Positions 11,139 to 23,529 of a stretch of 64,000 nucleotides of DNA are shown here, one piece after another (the first letter of the stretch is position 1; every line of letters begins with the position of its first letter). The stretch lies in contig CM060961.1 of assembly GCA_030765045.1 (NCBI GenBank), positions 140,162,038 through 140,226,037 on the forward strand. Reading direction: 5' to 3'. Under the pieces are notes generated by a model. That model was not told where the DNA came from, did not search any database, and saw nothing but the letters and a program-made list of their open reading frames with translations. A program made the position numbers and the translations under genes. Origin of the DNA: Tenodera sinensis (taxonomy: Eukaryota; Arthropoda; Insecta; Mantodea; Mantidae).

Positions 11139-12955
11139 AACCTTACCTATGGAACTCCGACAGTTGATAAAAACCAAGGCAACTGTTCGGAAGCTATGGC
11201 AGCGTTTCCGCCATCCCAGGATAGGAGCAGTAAACCAGAGGTTCAAATCCCTGGTAAGGCGACTGCTCCGTGCGCATAGAACATAAGCCTGGGAAAACAC
11301 ACTACAAAGCGTAAATCTTCAAGAAAAGAAACCCTGGCGCATTATAAGGGCCTTGAGGAAGGACAAGACCCAATACCAGCATCCCTTGCATGGCACTCGT
11401 GGGCGGCTCGCCTTCGAGCCAGACGAGAAAGTCACTGTGTTCGCGGATCTCCTTGAGGTACAGTTCGAACCCCGGGAGGACCCGCAAGACGAAGACTTTA
11501 CTGAACTTGTGGAAGCAACCGTGGATTATCTCTTTGAGGAATCACGGCGACTACACGAGGAGATCCAACTTCCTATAATCACCCCGAAAGCGGTGATTTC
11601 CGAAATCCAAAGTCTGAACCCTAACAAATCCCCTGGACATGACGGCGTCACGGCGCTCATACTCCAGCACCTACCCAAAAAGGATGTCCACTTGACCCGG
11701 ATCTTCAATGCATGCCTCCGTCTTCGTTACTTTCCGGCTTTCTAGAAGGAGGCGAGGGTGGTGTGTATATTGAAACCGAACAAAAACTCAGTCTTTCCTA
11801 ACAACTACCGCTCCAACAGCATTCTCCCAATCGTCTCAAAAGTTTTTGAGCGGTTGCTCCACACCGCCTAATATCTCTTTTTGAGGACAGGCAACTCCTA
11901 CCGCATCACCAGTTTGGTTTTCGTCGGGGTCATTCCACGACCATGCAGTTGCTGCGTGAGGCCGAGATGGTCTCCCTGGGTTTCCAGGGAAACATCAAGA
12001 CCATAGCACTGCTGCTGGACGTGGAAAAGGCATTCGCCACAACTTGGCACCAAGGCCTACTGTACAAATTAAATCAGGCAAATATCCCTCCTCCATATCT
12101 CACTATAATTAGCAGCTTCCTTCAGGACCGCACTTTCAGAGTGAAAGTGGAAGGAAAACTGTCCACAATAAGAGAAATACCGGCAGGAGTCCCAGAGGGC
12201 AGTGTACTCTGCCCGCTACTCTTCGCAGCATGCATGTCCGATTTCCCCACGGAACAACACACTGCGACATGCCAGTATGCGGACGACGTCCTCATCATGT
12301 CCCAAAACAAAAACGTGAGATATTGCCTCCCTCCCTTTCAACGACAACTCGACGCCGTCGGCCGTTGGTGTGAGGAGTGGAGAATGGCTATTAGTCCAGG
12401 GAAAAGCTCCGCTCTCCTCCTTGGAAAGGTTCGCCATTGGCGGCCAGAACGGTCACTTCGGCTTAGGCGGAGAAATATCCCATGGGTAACCTCCGCCAAA
12501 TACTTAGGCGTTCTCCTCGACCGCGGGCTCCACACGTCCGCGCAAAGGCCTGACTCGGTCACGCTGCGCTCAGACAGCTCTACCCTATCCTCCGATCCAC
12601 CATGCCCAATCACCTAAAAGTACGCATTTACGGGGCAATTATTCCGCGATTGATCTTATACGGCTGTGAAGCCTGCGGATCAGCGGCACCTTCTACCATA
12701 CGCAAATTACAGTCAGTGCAGAACAGGGCGTTAAGAATGATATACAATACTGGGCGTAGATTCTCGTCTTACATCCTTCACAACCACTCCGGACTACCCT
12801 GCATCATGGACTTGGTAAGGGAGCGATCCCGAACAATGCACTCCAAATTTAACTCCCACACAAATCAGCTGGTACGGGCATTAGGTCAATACGACCACAG
12901 AGCACCTCGAAGAAGGAAAAGTTACCGCCTACCCAAGGACGCCCTTGGATAATGG
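11086..12955 (+). pseudogene. ORF2 linker and reverse transcriptase, frameshifted
   Basis: The RT half continues in changing frames (segments at 11,086-11,286, 11,353-11,745, 11,943-12,617 and 12,602-12,952). Recognisable pieces are NPNKSPGHDGVTALIL (fingers), LLLDVEKAFATTWH (motif A, catalytic Asp kept), EGSVLCPLLFA (motif B region), QYADDVLIMS (motif C with both Asp), WRMAISPGKS and KYLGVLLDR (motifs D/E), and a C-terminal IIPRLILYGCEAC segment. At least three frameshifts and one stop (about 11,745) prove it is inactive. Although each palm-domain motif is individually intact, the enzyme cannot be read through. The closest comparison in the window is ORF2 at 57.1-59.8 kb, whose order of motifs is identical. 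Confidence 0.9.
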
Positions 12956-13105
12956 TAATGTCACTCCCATCTTCTAACACATTAGTACCCCAACACCTAT
13001 TCCTGACCCTTTCCTGTATCCTAAACTAGGTATACAGGAAGAAACCATTGCCCAAGACACAAAAGCATGACAATATATTGACAACCTTTAACACCGCACA
13101 GATAA

Positions 13106-13139
13106 AGTCGCATTAGCGACTAGGTGCTGTGCAAATAAA
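13106..13139 (+). promoter_or_regulatory. 3' hairpin and AATAAA of the retrotransposon
   Basis: A perfect 6-bp stem (AGTCGC/GCGACT, loop ATTA, 13,106-13,121) is followed 12 bases later by AATAAA (13,134-13,139). In the intact Jockey element at 37.05 kb a palindrome likewise precedes AATAAA. It could be an RT recognition structure or a 3'-end formation signal; the role is inferred. Confidence 0.45.
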
Positions 13140-13150
13140 CATACAGTACA

Positions 13151-13734
13151 GAGAACCTGTACGACGTGTTCTCGAATGCTGGAATGACAGCGGTGACGTC
13201 ATGTGCAACCATCCAGGAACAAATAATAATGAACATAAACTTCATGTTCATCATTGGGAGTCTACGGGAGAAGGTGCATAGCATTTAATTTCAGCGTTAA
13301 TAAGATTTTCGAATCTTAGAACGTTTAGTGTCTAGAATAACCCAGCAATATTATTTAACATATTGGTAATCGCAACATTTAAAGGTTTAGGCAGTATTGT
13401 TTCATTGCAGCAAGATGGAAATGAATACTTCTTCTTCTGTGTGCAGTGGCCAAGGTCAACGCTAGGGGTAGCGAAAAGTGTATTCCAGTACCGCTTTTTG
13501 AAGAAAATTTTAAACCCAACTTTCAAAAATAAAAAGTAAAGATATAAGTAAAAAGAACGATATATTTTCGGGGGACATACTTTCCCCCGCATTAAATCCG
13601 AATTCGCGGTATTTCCGACCGAGCTATTTAGGATTTCTACTGCACTTAATGCATTTTCAAAAATTTGTAAATAAATTTTCTCTCTCTAATTAAAATAAAG
13701 TGTACTGTAGTCTAAATGTGTTGGAAACAAAATA
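13151..13734. other. No recognised feature
   Basis: AT-rich flank between the decayed retrotransposon and the small Sailor derivative. No supported gene. Confidence 0.35.
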
Positions 13735-14006
13735 CTGTATGCCCACGACAAGAAGGCTAGAGGGGAATGAAGGGCAGAGGGGGCTTGAACTGTGTATCTA
13801 CTCCGGTAGCGGACCTGTTTACTAGGAAATGAGTGTATGAGAGTGCATATTTCTAGCTATAGGTGAGTAATGTGACAACATTGTGTATTTTATACGAGCC
13901 TAGCATCCTTGTCATACTCGGAAACTGGGCATAAACACCGTGCGGGAAGCACAAAATGATTACGCTACACATTCCTAAGACTTGCCTTCTTGTCTTGGGC
14001 ACACAG
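13735..14006 (+). mobile_element. 272-bp non-autonomous derivative of the Sailor-like transposon
   Basis: Both ends match the 1.79-kb transposon at 28,041-29,832: the first ~115 bases and the last ~155 bases align closely, and the whole transposase gene between them is missing. The internal joint is near 13,850, where 5' homology stops at GCATAT and 3' homology resumes at the transposase stop-codon region (TAGGTGAGT). Terminal inverted repeats are 23 bp (CTGTATGCCCACGACAAGAA... with 2 mismatches) and TA flanks both sides. It is therefore a deletion derivative that can be mobilised in trans only. Confidence 0.93.
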
Positions 14007-14008
14007 TA

Positions 14009-15049
14009 TGTAATTGATACACTATGCATGCAGTATTGCATTATGTAATGGAACATGCAGGAAATAAAACTATTGAAGTATTAAGGTCACAGCCCGGTAA
14101 CATTATGGGTGGTGCGCTGATGCCACATTCCGGTGTCCCTTGCACTCATGCAACATGGAGAAGATGCAGATCCACTGGTGTTGCAGGAGGTCCCAGCTCA
14201 CAATTTAGCTGCTAATTTCTGGCGGATGTGAGTGGTTTGGTAGCACTTACTCAAACACGAGCTGAGAAGTAATGGTCTCAGAAGTAAAGTACGCAATAGT
14301 AGATAACACTGAGGCCCTGAAGCGTGTAGCGTTTGAACATTAGCGGAACTGAAACTAAGTTCAGAGTGTGATTTACTACCTTGTGTTGTTGGTGTGGGAT
14401 TTATACAAGATCGCAGAGAGAATGACGTTAGCGAAATGCACCTAGTAGCAAATCAAGGAGAAAGTCGTACGTACAATATAAAGTGACGATTGGTAGATTT
14501 AGATCGAAACCATAGCAAATTAAAAAGAAGTAAGTAACTAGGAAAATACCTTATAATTTATTGTATTATTGATGTAGTAAAGCTCAATTTCAAATGCCAT
14601 ATTATTTAAAACAATTGGAAAAGAGGCTATAGCAGCATTGCCACTAGCAATGCAAGAACATGAACAGCAGTTTATACAATAGACCGATAGTATTTCAGGA
14701 CCACACTGTTTGTACAATAAATCAAAACAATCTTATATGTTACACACTTCCACACTTCAACAAACTAATGTTACGAAAGAATATTCTATATATGTACTTC
14801 TTATCAAGATAAAAATTTCTAGAAATTGTCTTATTCCATAGATACAAGGGAGTACGGTAGGCTTAATCGATAGTCAATATTTTAAGAACGGATGGCTATA
14901 TCATGTCTTTGAAATTATATACCCCTTGTATGGCTATGAGGGGCAAAAAAGGCACAAAATCGATATTCCTCGAGAAAACTTGTAGGTTTTGCAAATTAAA
15001 ACTAACAGCAAAGAGTATTTAGGAAATGGAGAATGCCACAAAATATTTG
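14009..15049. other. No recognised feature
   Basis: AT-rich DNA. The last ~100 bases may be a very diverged edge of the next R850 copy. No gene was found. Confidence 0.35.
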
Positions 15050-15535
15050 GCAAATTGTATGTTTTAAAAAGGTATAATTTTTGTTATGCAGTAAAAGCTT
15101 GTAGATATTTCTCTAACGGCTTACCAATTATGCAAAATTCATTCATAATGAAGAGAATTTCCTAGGTTATTCAGAAAATTCAAGATATACATTTTGTTTG
15201 GCGTAAAATATCTTAAAAATATCGTATGTTAATAAAAATGAGAACGTTTGAGAAAACTTAAACTGTCGAAAAATGATTTGCTTGTAAAGGGTAGTTCGTA
15301 GCGAGGTGATTTTCTTGAAAATCTTCAATCCACTTGCTTGGAAGACATTTAGTTTTTCAGCTCTGCTGTTGAGCCACATGCACGTGTACACACTATTTAT
15401 AAACATGCTTCATTTTTGCTTCAGGAGCCTCGAAACATGTATTTACGGTGAAGTCTTGGTTTTGAACTTTTGGGTTGATAACAACACTTCCTCTGCTTAC
15501 TGTAAGTTCGTAGTGAAGGAGGTAAGAATGCAGTG
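15050..15535 (-). repeat. R850 copy J (partial, diverged)
   Basis: Minus-orientation copy recognised by the GCTTACCAATTATGCAAAA block, the AAATTCAAGATATACATTT block, GTAAAGGGTAGTT, CCTCGAAACATGTATTT and the terminal TTTTGGGTTGATAACAAC...CCTCTGCTTACTGTAAGT hairpin region. At the position where other copies carry a microsatellite it has a short ACATGCACGTGTACACAC tract. The distal third of the repeat is missing or unrecognisable. Confidence 0.6.
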
Positions 15536-15581
15536 AACAAATCTGCAAACTATTTACATTATTAAGCTGGTCATTAGATTG

Positions 15582-15830
15582 ATGGCCCGCCTCGGTAGCG
15601 TGATGGTTAGCGTGTCTGCCTCACGTTCAAGAGGTCGCGAGTTCGAATCTCGCTTAGGGTGTTATCCGGGTAACGTTTTTTTCCGAGGTTTTCCCTGCCC
15701 TGAGAAGACGAATGTCGGGTAACTTAAAGCTCCATGGACTTCGGGCTCATTTGAGCATCATTTCACCCATTTCATTCATTCACCGTCCGATATGACACAA
15801 AGTTGGAGGACGTTAAATTAAAAAAAAATA
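15582..15830 (+). mobile_element. tRNA-derived SINE
   Basis: The first ~77 bases look like a tRNA: an A-box-like TAGCGTGATGGTTAGCG and a B box GGTCGCGAGTTCGAATCTC at the correct spacing, which form the internal RNA polymerase III promoter. A non-tRNA body follows (CCGAGGTTTTCCCTG, GAATGTCGGGTAAC), then a CATTTCATTCATTC stretch and an A-rich end (TTAAAAAAAAATA). It has no coding capacity and depends on a LINE reverse transcriptase in trans. The leading GCCCGCCTCGGTAGC is a tRNA-like 5' end, but no intact cloverleaf is claimed. A target duplication was not identified. A related body fragment lies at 52.5 kb. Confidence 0.8.
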
Positions 15831-16079
15831 CTTTCATAAGAAATAATATTGTGCGATTTGGATATTGGACTCCAGACCAAAAACTTCTCAGGCTTTTAAA
15901 ATTTTATTTTAGAGTATTTCATTTTATTCTAAAATCAATAGATACACACCTGGTCATCCCGAAGCCTAAGAATGATAGATTATTTTGAGTGAAAGTTAAG
16001 AACTATATTGAATGCTTTATGGTTTATGGAGGTTTAAATTAAAATAGATTACTTCCTACTTCAAGGAAAGCTTTTCTTC

Positions 16080-16690
16080 CGTCTTCTTTGGCTTTCTGTG
16101 CCTATGGGTTTGTAATCTAAGGCTGTTTTAGAAATTATATTCATTATTCATTCCTTGAACATGCTTTCCCATTGATTTCTATTGATAGCAATAGTATGAT
16201 ATATTTCTTCTGCTTTTAATTCTTTCCTGATATCCTGACTAAGTTTTTGTGCTATTTAGTATACCCAGCTCTTACAAATTTCATTTCTTTTCTCCGTATT
16301 CTTGCACTATATTTGCTTGTTAATGTCCATGATTCTGAACCATAGATTAGAACTTGTACTTCCATCGATTTTTACAATTTGACTATGGAGTGTTTACAGG
16401 CTTTATTCTTTTAATTTTCTTTTTAACGTGCGGGTAAGTTGAATTTATTCATTTTCTCTGTTACACCAGCTTCTCACTGGTACGAGGCATTACATCCTAA
16501 ATTAAATTCCTCCAAAACTGTGGTTTTAGATTTATTTGCTAACATTTTCATTGCACATTCAATAGCAATCTTATTTATAGAGTATAGCATTTTCTACAGG
16601 TCATCCTCATTCATCTTCGGTATCTGATCATCTGCGTATACCAGTTCTCAGTTTTACTCCTGATACATTGATGCTTCCTTTAGCTCTGAT
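16080..16690 (-). pseudogene. Non-LTR reverse transcriptase C-terminal relic
   Basis: On the minus strand, frames between 16,690 and 16,080 give LVYADDQI (motif C with both Asp), a NEDDL-KMLYSINKIAIECAM stretch, NLGCNASYQ (compare YLGC-ISY), and then, after a gap, VLIYGSESWTLTSKYSARIRR and ISGK-LKAEE with IAINRNQWESMF-like residues. These are the palm and post-palm parts of a LINE reverse transcriptase of the kind whose C-terminus reads LLYGSETWTLT. Multiple stops and frameshifts; no endonuclease and no element ends visible. It is a different lineage from the Jockey elements and resembles the relic at 25.6-26.5 kb. Confidence 0.7.
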
Positions 16691-17602
<912 letters not shown>

Positions 17603-17603
17603 A

Positions 17604-18375
17604 ATCAAATTCGCTTTCTAAGCCAAATAAAATGCCTTTCCTCATTCCGTCTGTACATCTGTGTGTCTGTGGACAGTATAACTCAAAAACGAAAAGTAGG
17701 TCAAAAACGAAAGTTGGTATTTAAGTTCAATGTCTTACAAGGATGCGACACGAAAATTTTGAAGAAAATAGCCCCACCCTAAATTACCGTTTACATGGAA
17801 AATTTTTCGAAAATTTTGATTTTCTTGAAAATGGCTCTAACGATTTTGATTAAAATGCTATATATTTGATATACTTTTATGGCAAATGAAATGTATATCT
17901 TGAATTTTCTGGTTATAGCCCCTGTAGTCGTATTTACTCTGGAAACGACTTTTGCATAACTAGTAAACCGTTAGAGAAAGACTAAATCATACAATACAAA
18001 AAATGTAGATCTTGCTAAAATACACAATTTATTGTCTCAATAAATTTTCTTGTAGGGTGAACCATTTCGGAGATATTCCTTGTTATGTGTGTGAGTTTCT
18101 GAAATCTTTAAAACTTCCGTGAAATGGAACATCGCTGTTCATTTTTTTATATGTTAAGTGTGCAAAGACAACAGAATCTTAAAGCTTTAAAACATATGAC
18201 TATCACACAAAGCCTACTGTATCCTAATATTCCCCTTGCACGTACAAGGAAATAAGCTATAAGATAATTTGTAGAAATGTTTATCTTAACTAACACGAAG
18301 AAGCTATTGGAGTAAGAATTTGTAAGAATGGTTAGTACAAGAGTAGAGAAAGTCATGTGAGTGCAACACATCAGA
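17604..18375 (+). repeat. R850 copy B
   Basis: Starts inside the repeat at its microsatellite position (GTCTGTACATCTGTGTGTCTG), next to the ATT array, and runs to the normal distal end AAGTCATGTGAGTGCAACAC. It lies head-to-tail immediately before copy C, so the two form a tandem pair. Relative to copy C it has small indels (for example an extra A-rich segment in the ACTCTGGAAACGAC block). Confidence 0.85.
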
Positions 18376-19249
18376 GTTTTACTTTCTCTACTGCTAAGTA
18401 GAGGAAGTATTGTATTACACCCAAAAATTCGAAGTCGAGATTTCACCGGAAATACATGTTTTGAGACCCCCTGAATCCAAAAAAGCATTTTTAGAAAAAG
18501 GTCCGTGTGTGTCTGTGTGTCTGTGTGTCTGTCAGTCTGTCAGTCTGTCAGCCTGTGGACAGCATAGCTCAAAAACGAAAAGTCGGTTAAAAACCAAAGT
18601 TGGTATTTAAGTTTAATGTCGTTCAAGGATGTGACACGAAGATTTTGAAGAAAACAGCCCCACCCTAAACTACCCTTTACATGGAAAATTCTTCGAAAAT
18701 TTTGATTTTCTTGAAAATGGCTCTAACGATTTTGATCAAAATGTCATATGTTTGAGATATTTTTATGACAAATGAAATGTATATCTTGAATTTTCTGGCT
18801 ATAGCCCCTGTAGTCGTATTTACTCTGGACGACTTTTGCATAACTGGTAAACCGTTAGAGATAGACCAAATTATACTATACAAAAAATGTAGATCTTGCT
18901 AAAATACACAATTTATGTCTCAATAAATTTTCTTTTAGGGTGAACCATTTCGGAGATATACCTTGTTATGTGTGTGAATTTCGGAAAACTTGGAACTTTC
19001 GTGAAATGGGTCATCGTTGTTCATTTTTTTATGTTACGTGTACAAAGAGAACGGAATCTCAAAGCTTTAAAAGATTTGACTATCGCACAAAGCCTACTGT
19101 ATTCCAATATTCCCCTTGCACCTACAAGGAAATAAGCAATAAGATAATTTGTACAAATGTTTATTTTAACACGAAGAAGATATAGGAATAAGAGTTTGTA
19201 AGAATGGTTAGTACAAGAGTAGAGAAAGTCATGTGAGTGCAACACATCA
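18376..19249 (+). repeat. R850 copy C (most complete)
   Basis: Use this copy as the reference for the family. It opens with a hairpin (ACTTTCTCTAC, loop TGCTAA, GTAGAGGAAGT; 18,381-18,408), continues through AAAATTCGAAGTCGAGATTT, a GT/GTCT microsatellite (18,504-18,553), CTCAAAAACGAAAAGTCGG and the other family blocks, and ends GAGTAGAGAAAGTCATGTGA...ACACATCAG. The motif ACTTTCTCTAC thus occurs near one end and inverted (GTAGAGAAAGT) near the other, a short subterminal inverted repeat. No protein is encoded. Confidence 0.85.
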
Positions 19250-21129
19250 GTTCGTTTGTAAGTTGTAGCTGTATTACATATCTATATGCAAAATTTAGTC
19301 AGGATTGGTACAGTGGTATAGAATTATGCTCAGTGCAGTTGAATAAATTCTGAGAGCTCGAGTTTTACATTTTATAGACGTTTGTCTTGGACACTAAACC
19401 TTGTGTGGCCTTTGGGAGTTATACGAGGTTTACAGCTGACTCTCGTACGGAAACGGTGTTCGACGCTTCAGTTCTTTCGCTCGGCATATTCTTATACGCG
19501 TCAAGTTGGAATCCTTAATATCGAATTCAATTTTTTTTTATCTCAACGTCACATTTCCTGTAGTAACCTTAAAATGTGCTCTTTCTTTACGGTGCAGGCG
19601 TCTCACTGCATACATTTGGAATACGTCGTCCTATAATTGCGAATTTCTGAAAAAGTAGCTCTTTTCCCCTCCCAGAACACAATTTCGTGATATGAAAACC
19701 GCTACTGCAGGGTTTTTATAGAACCTTTATATAAGAGAGCTGGCAGAGAGGATTTAAAGTAGCTCCTTCTCCCTGTTAGGGATATATAAAGTTTCGGTAC
19801 CATTCATTCCTCTCAGCTTCCAACATCTTCCACATTTGTTCTCAAACGTGACATTACATTATGCTTTTACCATGAAAGAGAAGATTTTTGCCATTCACTA
19901 AACGTGTACTTCGAATTATTTGCAACAAATTTTTACAAATGTATTGCATTGCGAAATAAATTAGCTTTGATTATGTGTGCTAAATATCACAAAGCGAAAA
20001 ATATGTTTTCCGGCTTACCCTGTACAGTTCCCCACGTTAATGCTCCCAGCGTTGTGTAGTTGGGCGCCTGTCTGCCTACATGACTGTAAACAGAGTTGCG
20101 CCTGCAGTGGTGACCTAACGCCCATATTACAGTGTCACATTTCTGTGTCACAGAACGTGATAAAACCTTTGATCTCGTTTAATTATGGATTTATTACACT
20201 ATATCAAACCTTTTATCATATATGTTGCCACAGTTTTAAAATGGATACCCAACAGTTAACAGCATATGCTCTAACTGTACGTGCAATAATGGTTATTGCG
20301 TTAATACTAAACAAGAAATCGAAGAAAAAACGTAACTTCTCCTAAATATTGGCTACTCAATACGTTTCATTTCTTGCTGACATTGTTTGCTCCACATCCT
20401 TCATGTACTTCACTGATGGCTTCTGCTAGGATTTTACATATTTTCAGTCCTTTTTTTCTGGTTTTATAACCTTTGTTTTGAATTGTACATCATTTTACGT
20501 GACTTATAGTAGGAAATGAGAAGTTTGAAGATAGCCACTGAAAGACATGACTGCTTGCCTGCCAGTTTATTTATTCTGGTATTTCATTAATATGTCACCT
20601 TTATTTGTACCTTTGGAACAATTTCTCAACAGCACACTGCCTTACCGTGGTCTTAATCTTCGGGTTTGTATTAAATTTGGCTATTACCTTAAATTCACAT
20701 ACATACAAATTTGTACTTCCACACTCCAGAGTCATGGGGAGTAATCCCATCCTCCAGGCGGTAATCAAACCCGGGATCTCTGTACTTGAATGTTAGGATA
20801 CAGGTCGTCTGCCATTTCGACTTCTAATCACTCACAGTATCAACGGTGTGATGGTGAGTATAACTATTATCATAGAAGTATGTCACAGATAATCTGGCAT
20901 CTTTGTCCTGACATCTAGTTGTCTAAGTCGGACATAGTTGCCATCTTCATTTATTGCAACATTAACATTCCAAATAGAATATCAATAGAATATCAGAAAA
21001 CTGAAAACTTACAAACTACCCATTATAATTCTTTAAAAAATTAATTAATATTGGCAATACACAATTCAAATAAAATATTACAAATTGAGATTCTCTATTA
21101 TCCTCTACTCTTGTCTTGTGCAAACGTAA
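19250..21129. other. No recognised feature
   Basis: About 1.9 kb without supported genes. Short ORFs here (for example 19,977-20,345) show no family resemblance and no codon bias that I could see. Confidence 0.35.
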
Positions 21130-22030
21130 ATGTTCTTCGCGTACATCTTTTACATTTCCCTCATGGGTTGTCGTGGGTTATTGTCTATTCCTTGCTCTGG
21201 TAATTCTTAGTGGTCCTTCACTCCTTATTTGATAATTTCAATATATTCCCTTTTCTTCTGTCTCTAACAAATTCTCAAGTACTATATGCGACATCTTATT
21301 CACCATTTCATTCATAGCTAAAAAGTCTTCTTTCGCCTTTCTTTATAACATTCCAAATTTGTTTACTTGTAGTTTCTCTCCCATCTCTCCCAAAATTGCA
21401 TCATATTTCTTACACTCAGAAAACCATATTCTGGTGTATCTGTTTTTCCACACATATTGCAAATTCCACATCGTTTCCTTCCAACCCTATGTACGTTATT
21501 TTCAATTGGTCTGTGTCCAGTTAAGTAATTAATCATCTCCTTATTTGGTTGAAAATAAAGCATCTTCAATCTTTCCTTAATTTGTGTAAAATTACCTTCA
21601 TTTCCCATTCCTTTTTCCATTCTTCTAATAACTTAATTTTCATTTCCTTGGCACTTCTACAGTTTGATCCTACAATGTTTCTAACATGTACTTTATTTCC
21701 TTTCCTCAGCCAATATATCGCTCCTCATAGTCTTATAATTAAGTCCACTGGCCTTATATATAAAATTACCAAAAGGGTCATTGTGGGTGATGTAGACGAA
21801 TATTTTCCTCTGTGTTTTTCTAAGCTTCCATTTTATCTGTACTTGCTTTACCTTCTCTGCCCATACGCTCACTCCAAATCCTATAATACCAATAAACATT
21901 CCTATATGGTATATCTTTACATATGTATTTAGTGGGTATTTTAAAATTCCTTGTTTGTAGGGAAACCAATTTTATAATTACACTTTCTGTTTTCCTTCTG
22001 GTCTCCTCACAGCTAGATGTGATCAAAGAT
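21130..22030 (-). pseudogene. R1/I-type non-LTR ORF2 C-terminal relic
   Basis: Minus-strand frames give IIGFGVSVWAEKVKQVQIKWK followed by KASGLN (the post-RT region that in R1-like elements reads YGAEVWAE...LR-QR...ASGVL), and downstream LTGHRPIENNVHRVGRKRCG-CNMCGKTDTPEYG. The latter fits the C-terminal zinc-binding motif GHG-F-YLHRF...C--C--EDTPEH of R1/I-type ORF2. Frameshifts near 21,690-21,620 and 21,420 and several stops make it a pseudogene. Its composition is very AT-rich, so it has been decaying for a long time. Element ends were not found. Confidence 0.65.
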
Positions 22031-23012
22031 GCTATATTACACTGTAAAATGTTTTATCATAGTATCCGACACAGATGTGTTGGTGTAAGATAGGCCTTAG
22101 ATTTGTAATTTATGCTATCACATCAGTAAGAGTCTCAGTTTATTGAATTTATGCAATTTTGGTGTCAGAAAAGGCAAACACACAAGAGAACAAATGAAAT
22201 AAAACGTTTTGCAAAGTATTCTCTTGCCATACAAAGGAATATAGGTTAACCAATGCCTAACTGTAGTTTTAATTACGAGTTTCATGTGGTTATTTAATAA
22301 ACAAAGAAATAGGCAAAGGTCACCAATTTACCCCCGTTTGCATATGTATCAATTGCTATGGTGATCTCCTAATAGTTGATCCTTATGGTAAAAGCAATTC
22401 TAAGATGTTATATTGTTGATTGCGAATTCGAAGAGTCATAGTTTGTAAAAACATATATTGTAAGGTTTGCAGTTACAGAACACAGGAGAGCAAATTATGT
22501 GGTTTCCACTTGCAACATGTTTATATAAATGTAATCGTTGTATTAAACATAAAAAGTAAAAGAACGATAGGAAAGAAATTGAAATTCCGTAGTTATATCA
22601 CTGAAATAAACAAGTTATGCATACGATTTATACTCTACATTCAAACATATCTGGCAGATTAAATGCCTGCAATACATCCTTGTGGTATTTTCAATTTGCA
22701 AAAACGCAAATGTCCAATGCCACATAACGCCACTGGACGAACAACTGTTACATACAAGACCGCACAAATAACAGAGAGACAGCGCGCCAGGGTTGTAGGG
22801 ACACTGCTGTTGTGACGGCATTAACGGGCGTGAGTGTACACATCCACCCACCTACACACATATCATATACACGCAAACTATCCAATCAAGTTTGACAGAT
22901 TTTTCAACAGTTTGAGCATCCCGCTGGATATGACTTTAGGATGTTTAAAAAACTGGGCGTCAATTCCAGCAGCAGCTGGTGACCAAAAAACAAGCTCAGC
23001 TTTCTCATTAAC

Positions 23013-23014
<2 letters not shown>
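22031..23014. other. No recognised feature
   Basis: AT-rich DNA up to the GT microsatellite; no supported gene or inverted ends. Confidence 0.35.

Positions 23015-23084
<70 letters not shown>
23015..23084. repeat. (GT)35 microsatellite
   Basis: Uninterrupted GT dinucleotides, about 35 units. Confidence 0.98.
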
Positions 23085-23087
<3 letters not shown>

Positions 23088-23529
23088 CTGCAACGTAGTT
23101 GCTGTGCGGTGCAGTGCATTTATAGCATAATGTTCCTTTTTGTAGTGTATAATTATTTATACATTTTATAGCCTATATAAGAGTTATGTATAATGAGAAT
23201 TAATAATAACTTCAGGGCTTGACCAGGGATACAGGCTGGGATGGAAAATTGTCTTCTTTAGGGGTACGCGGAGATAAAAGTTTGATTAAAATTGACAACT
23301 AGCATACACTCCCTTCTTCCCATCCGTTGAGAATGTCCATTCAAAATTTAAAACCGCGTCTACTTTTGGAGCTAAAAGACATCATGGAGCAGCGATAAAA
23401 AAGCTACTGCTGAAAAGGCAACTGTCGAGGAGCCTGTAAGAACTGCCACTACCTCCTTAATATCCCCACTTAATAGTTGTTTTGGAGTGTGCTCTTTAAT
23501 TCTTCCCTTACAAGGTGAAATTAGTCTTA
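23085..23529. other. No recognised feature
   Basis: AT-rich flank between the GT repeat and the second Gypsy-type LTR relic. Confidence 0.3.

Larger units (their letters stand above)
9780..13150 (+). mobile_element. Jockey-group non-LTR retrotransposon, decayed and 5'-truncated
   Basis: The region carries, in order, the C-terminal end of an ORF1, an apurinic-type endonuclease, a reverse transcriptase and a 3' UTR, all broken by stops and frameshifts. Base composition rises clearly above the surroundings between 9,780 and 12,960. The 3' end has a small hairpin and an AATAAA signal, and coding similarity stops there. Upstream of about 9,780 no more ORF1 is visible, so the copy is truncated at its 5' end, as is common after incomplete target-primed reverse transcription. 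It belongs to the same lineage as the minus-strand element at 57-62 kb (shared phrasing such as DVEKxFxTTWH and SDFPTE/ADFPTE) but is clearly a different, older family member. No target duplication was identified. Confidence 0.9.

Noticed and set aside
18376..19249. R850 as a Helitron (terminal hairpin near one end, TC-like start at the other)
   Set aside because: The expected CTRR end after the hairpin is absent (AAAGTAAAA is seen) and termini are not fixed among copies; left unclassified.
19977..20345. 122-codon ORF with many Cys residues
   Set aside because: No recognisable motif, no signal peptide pattern, and AT-rich composition consistent with chance.
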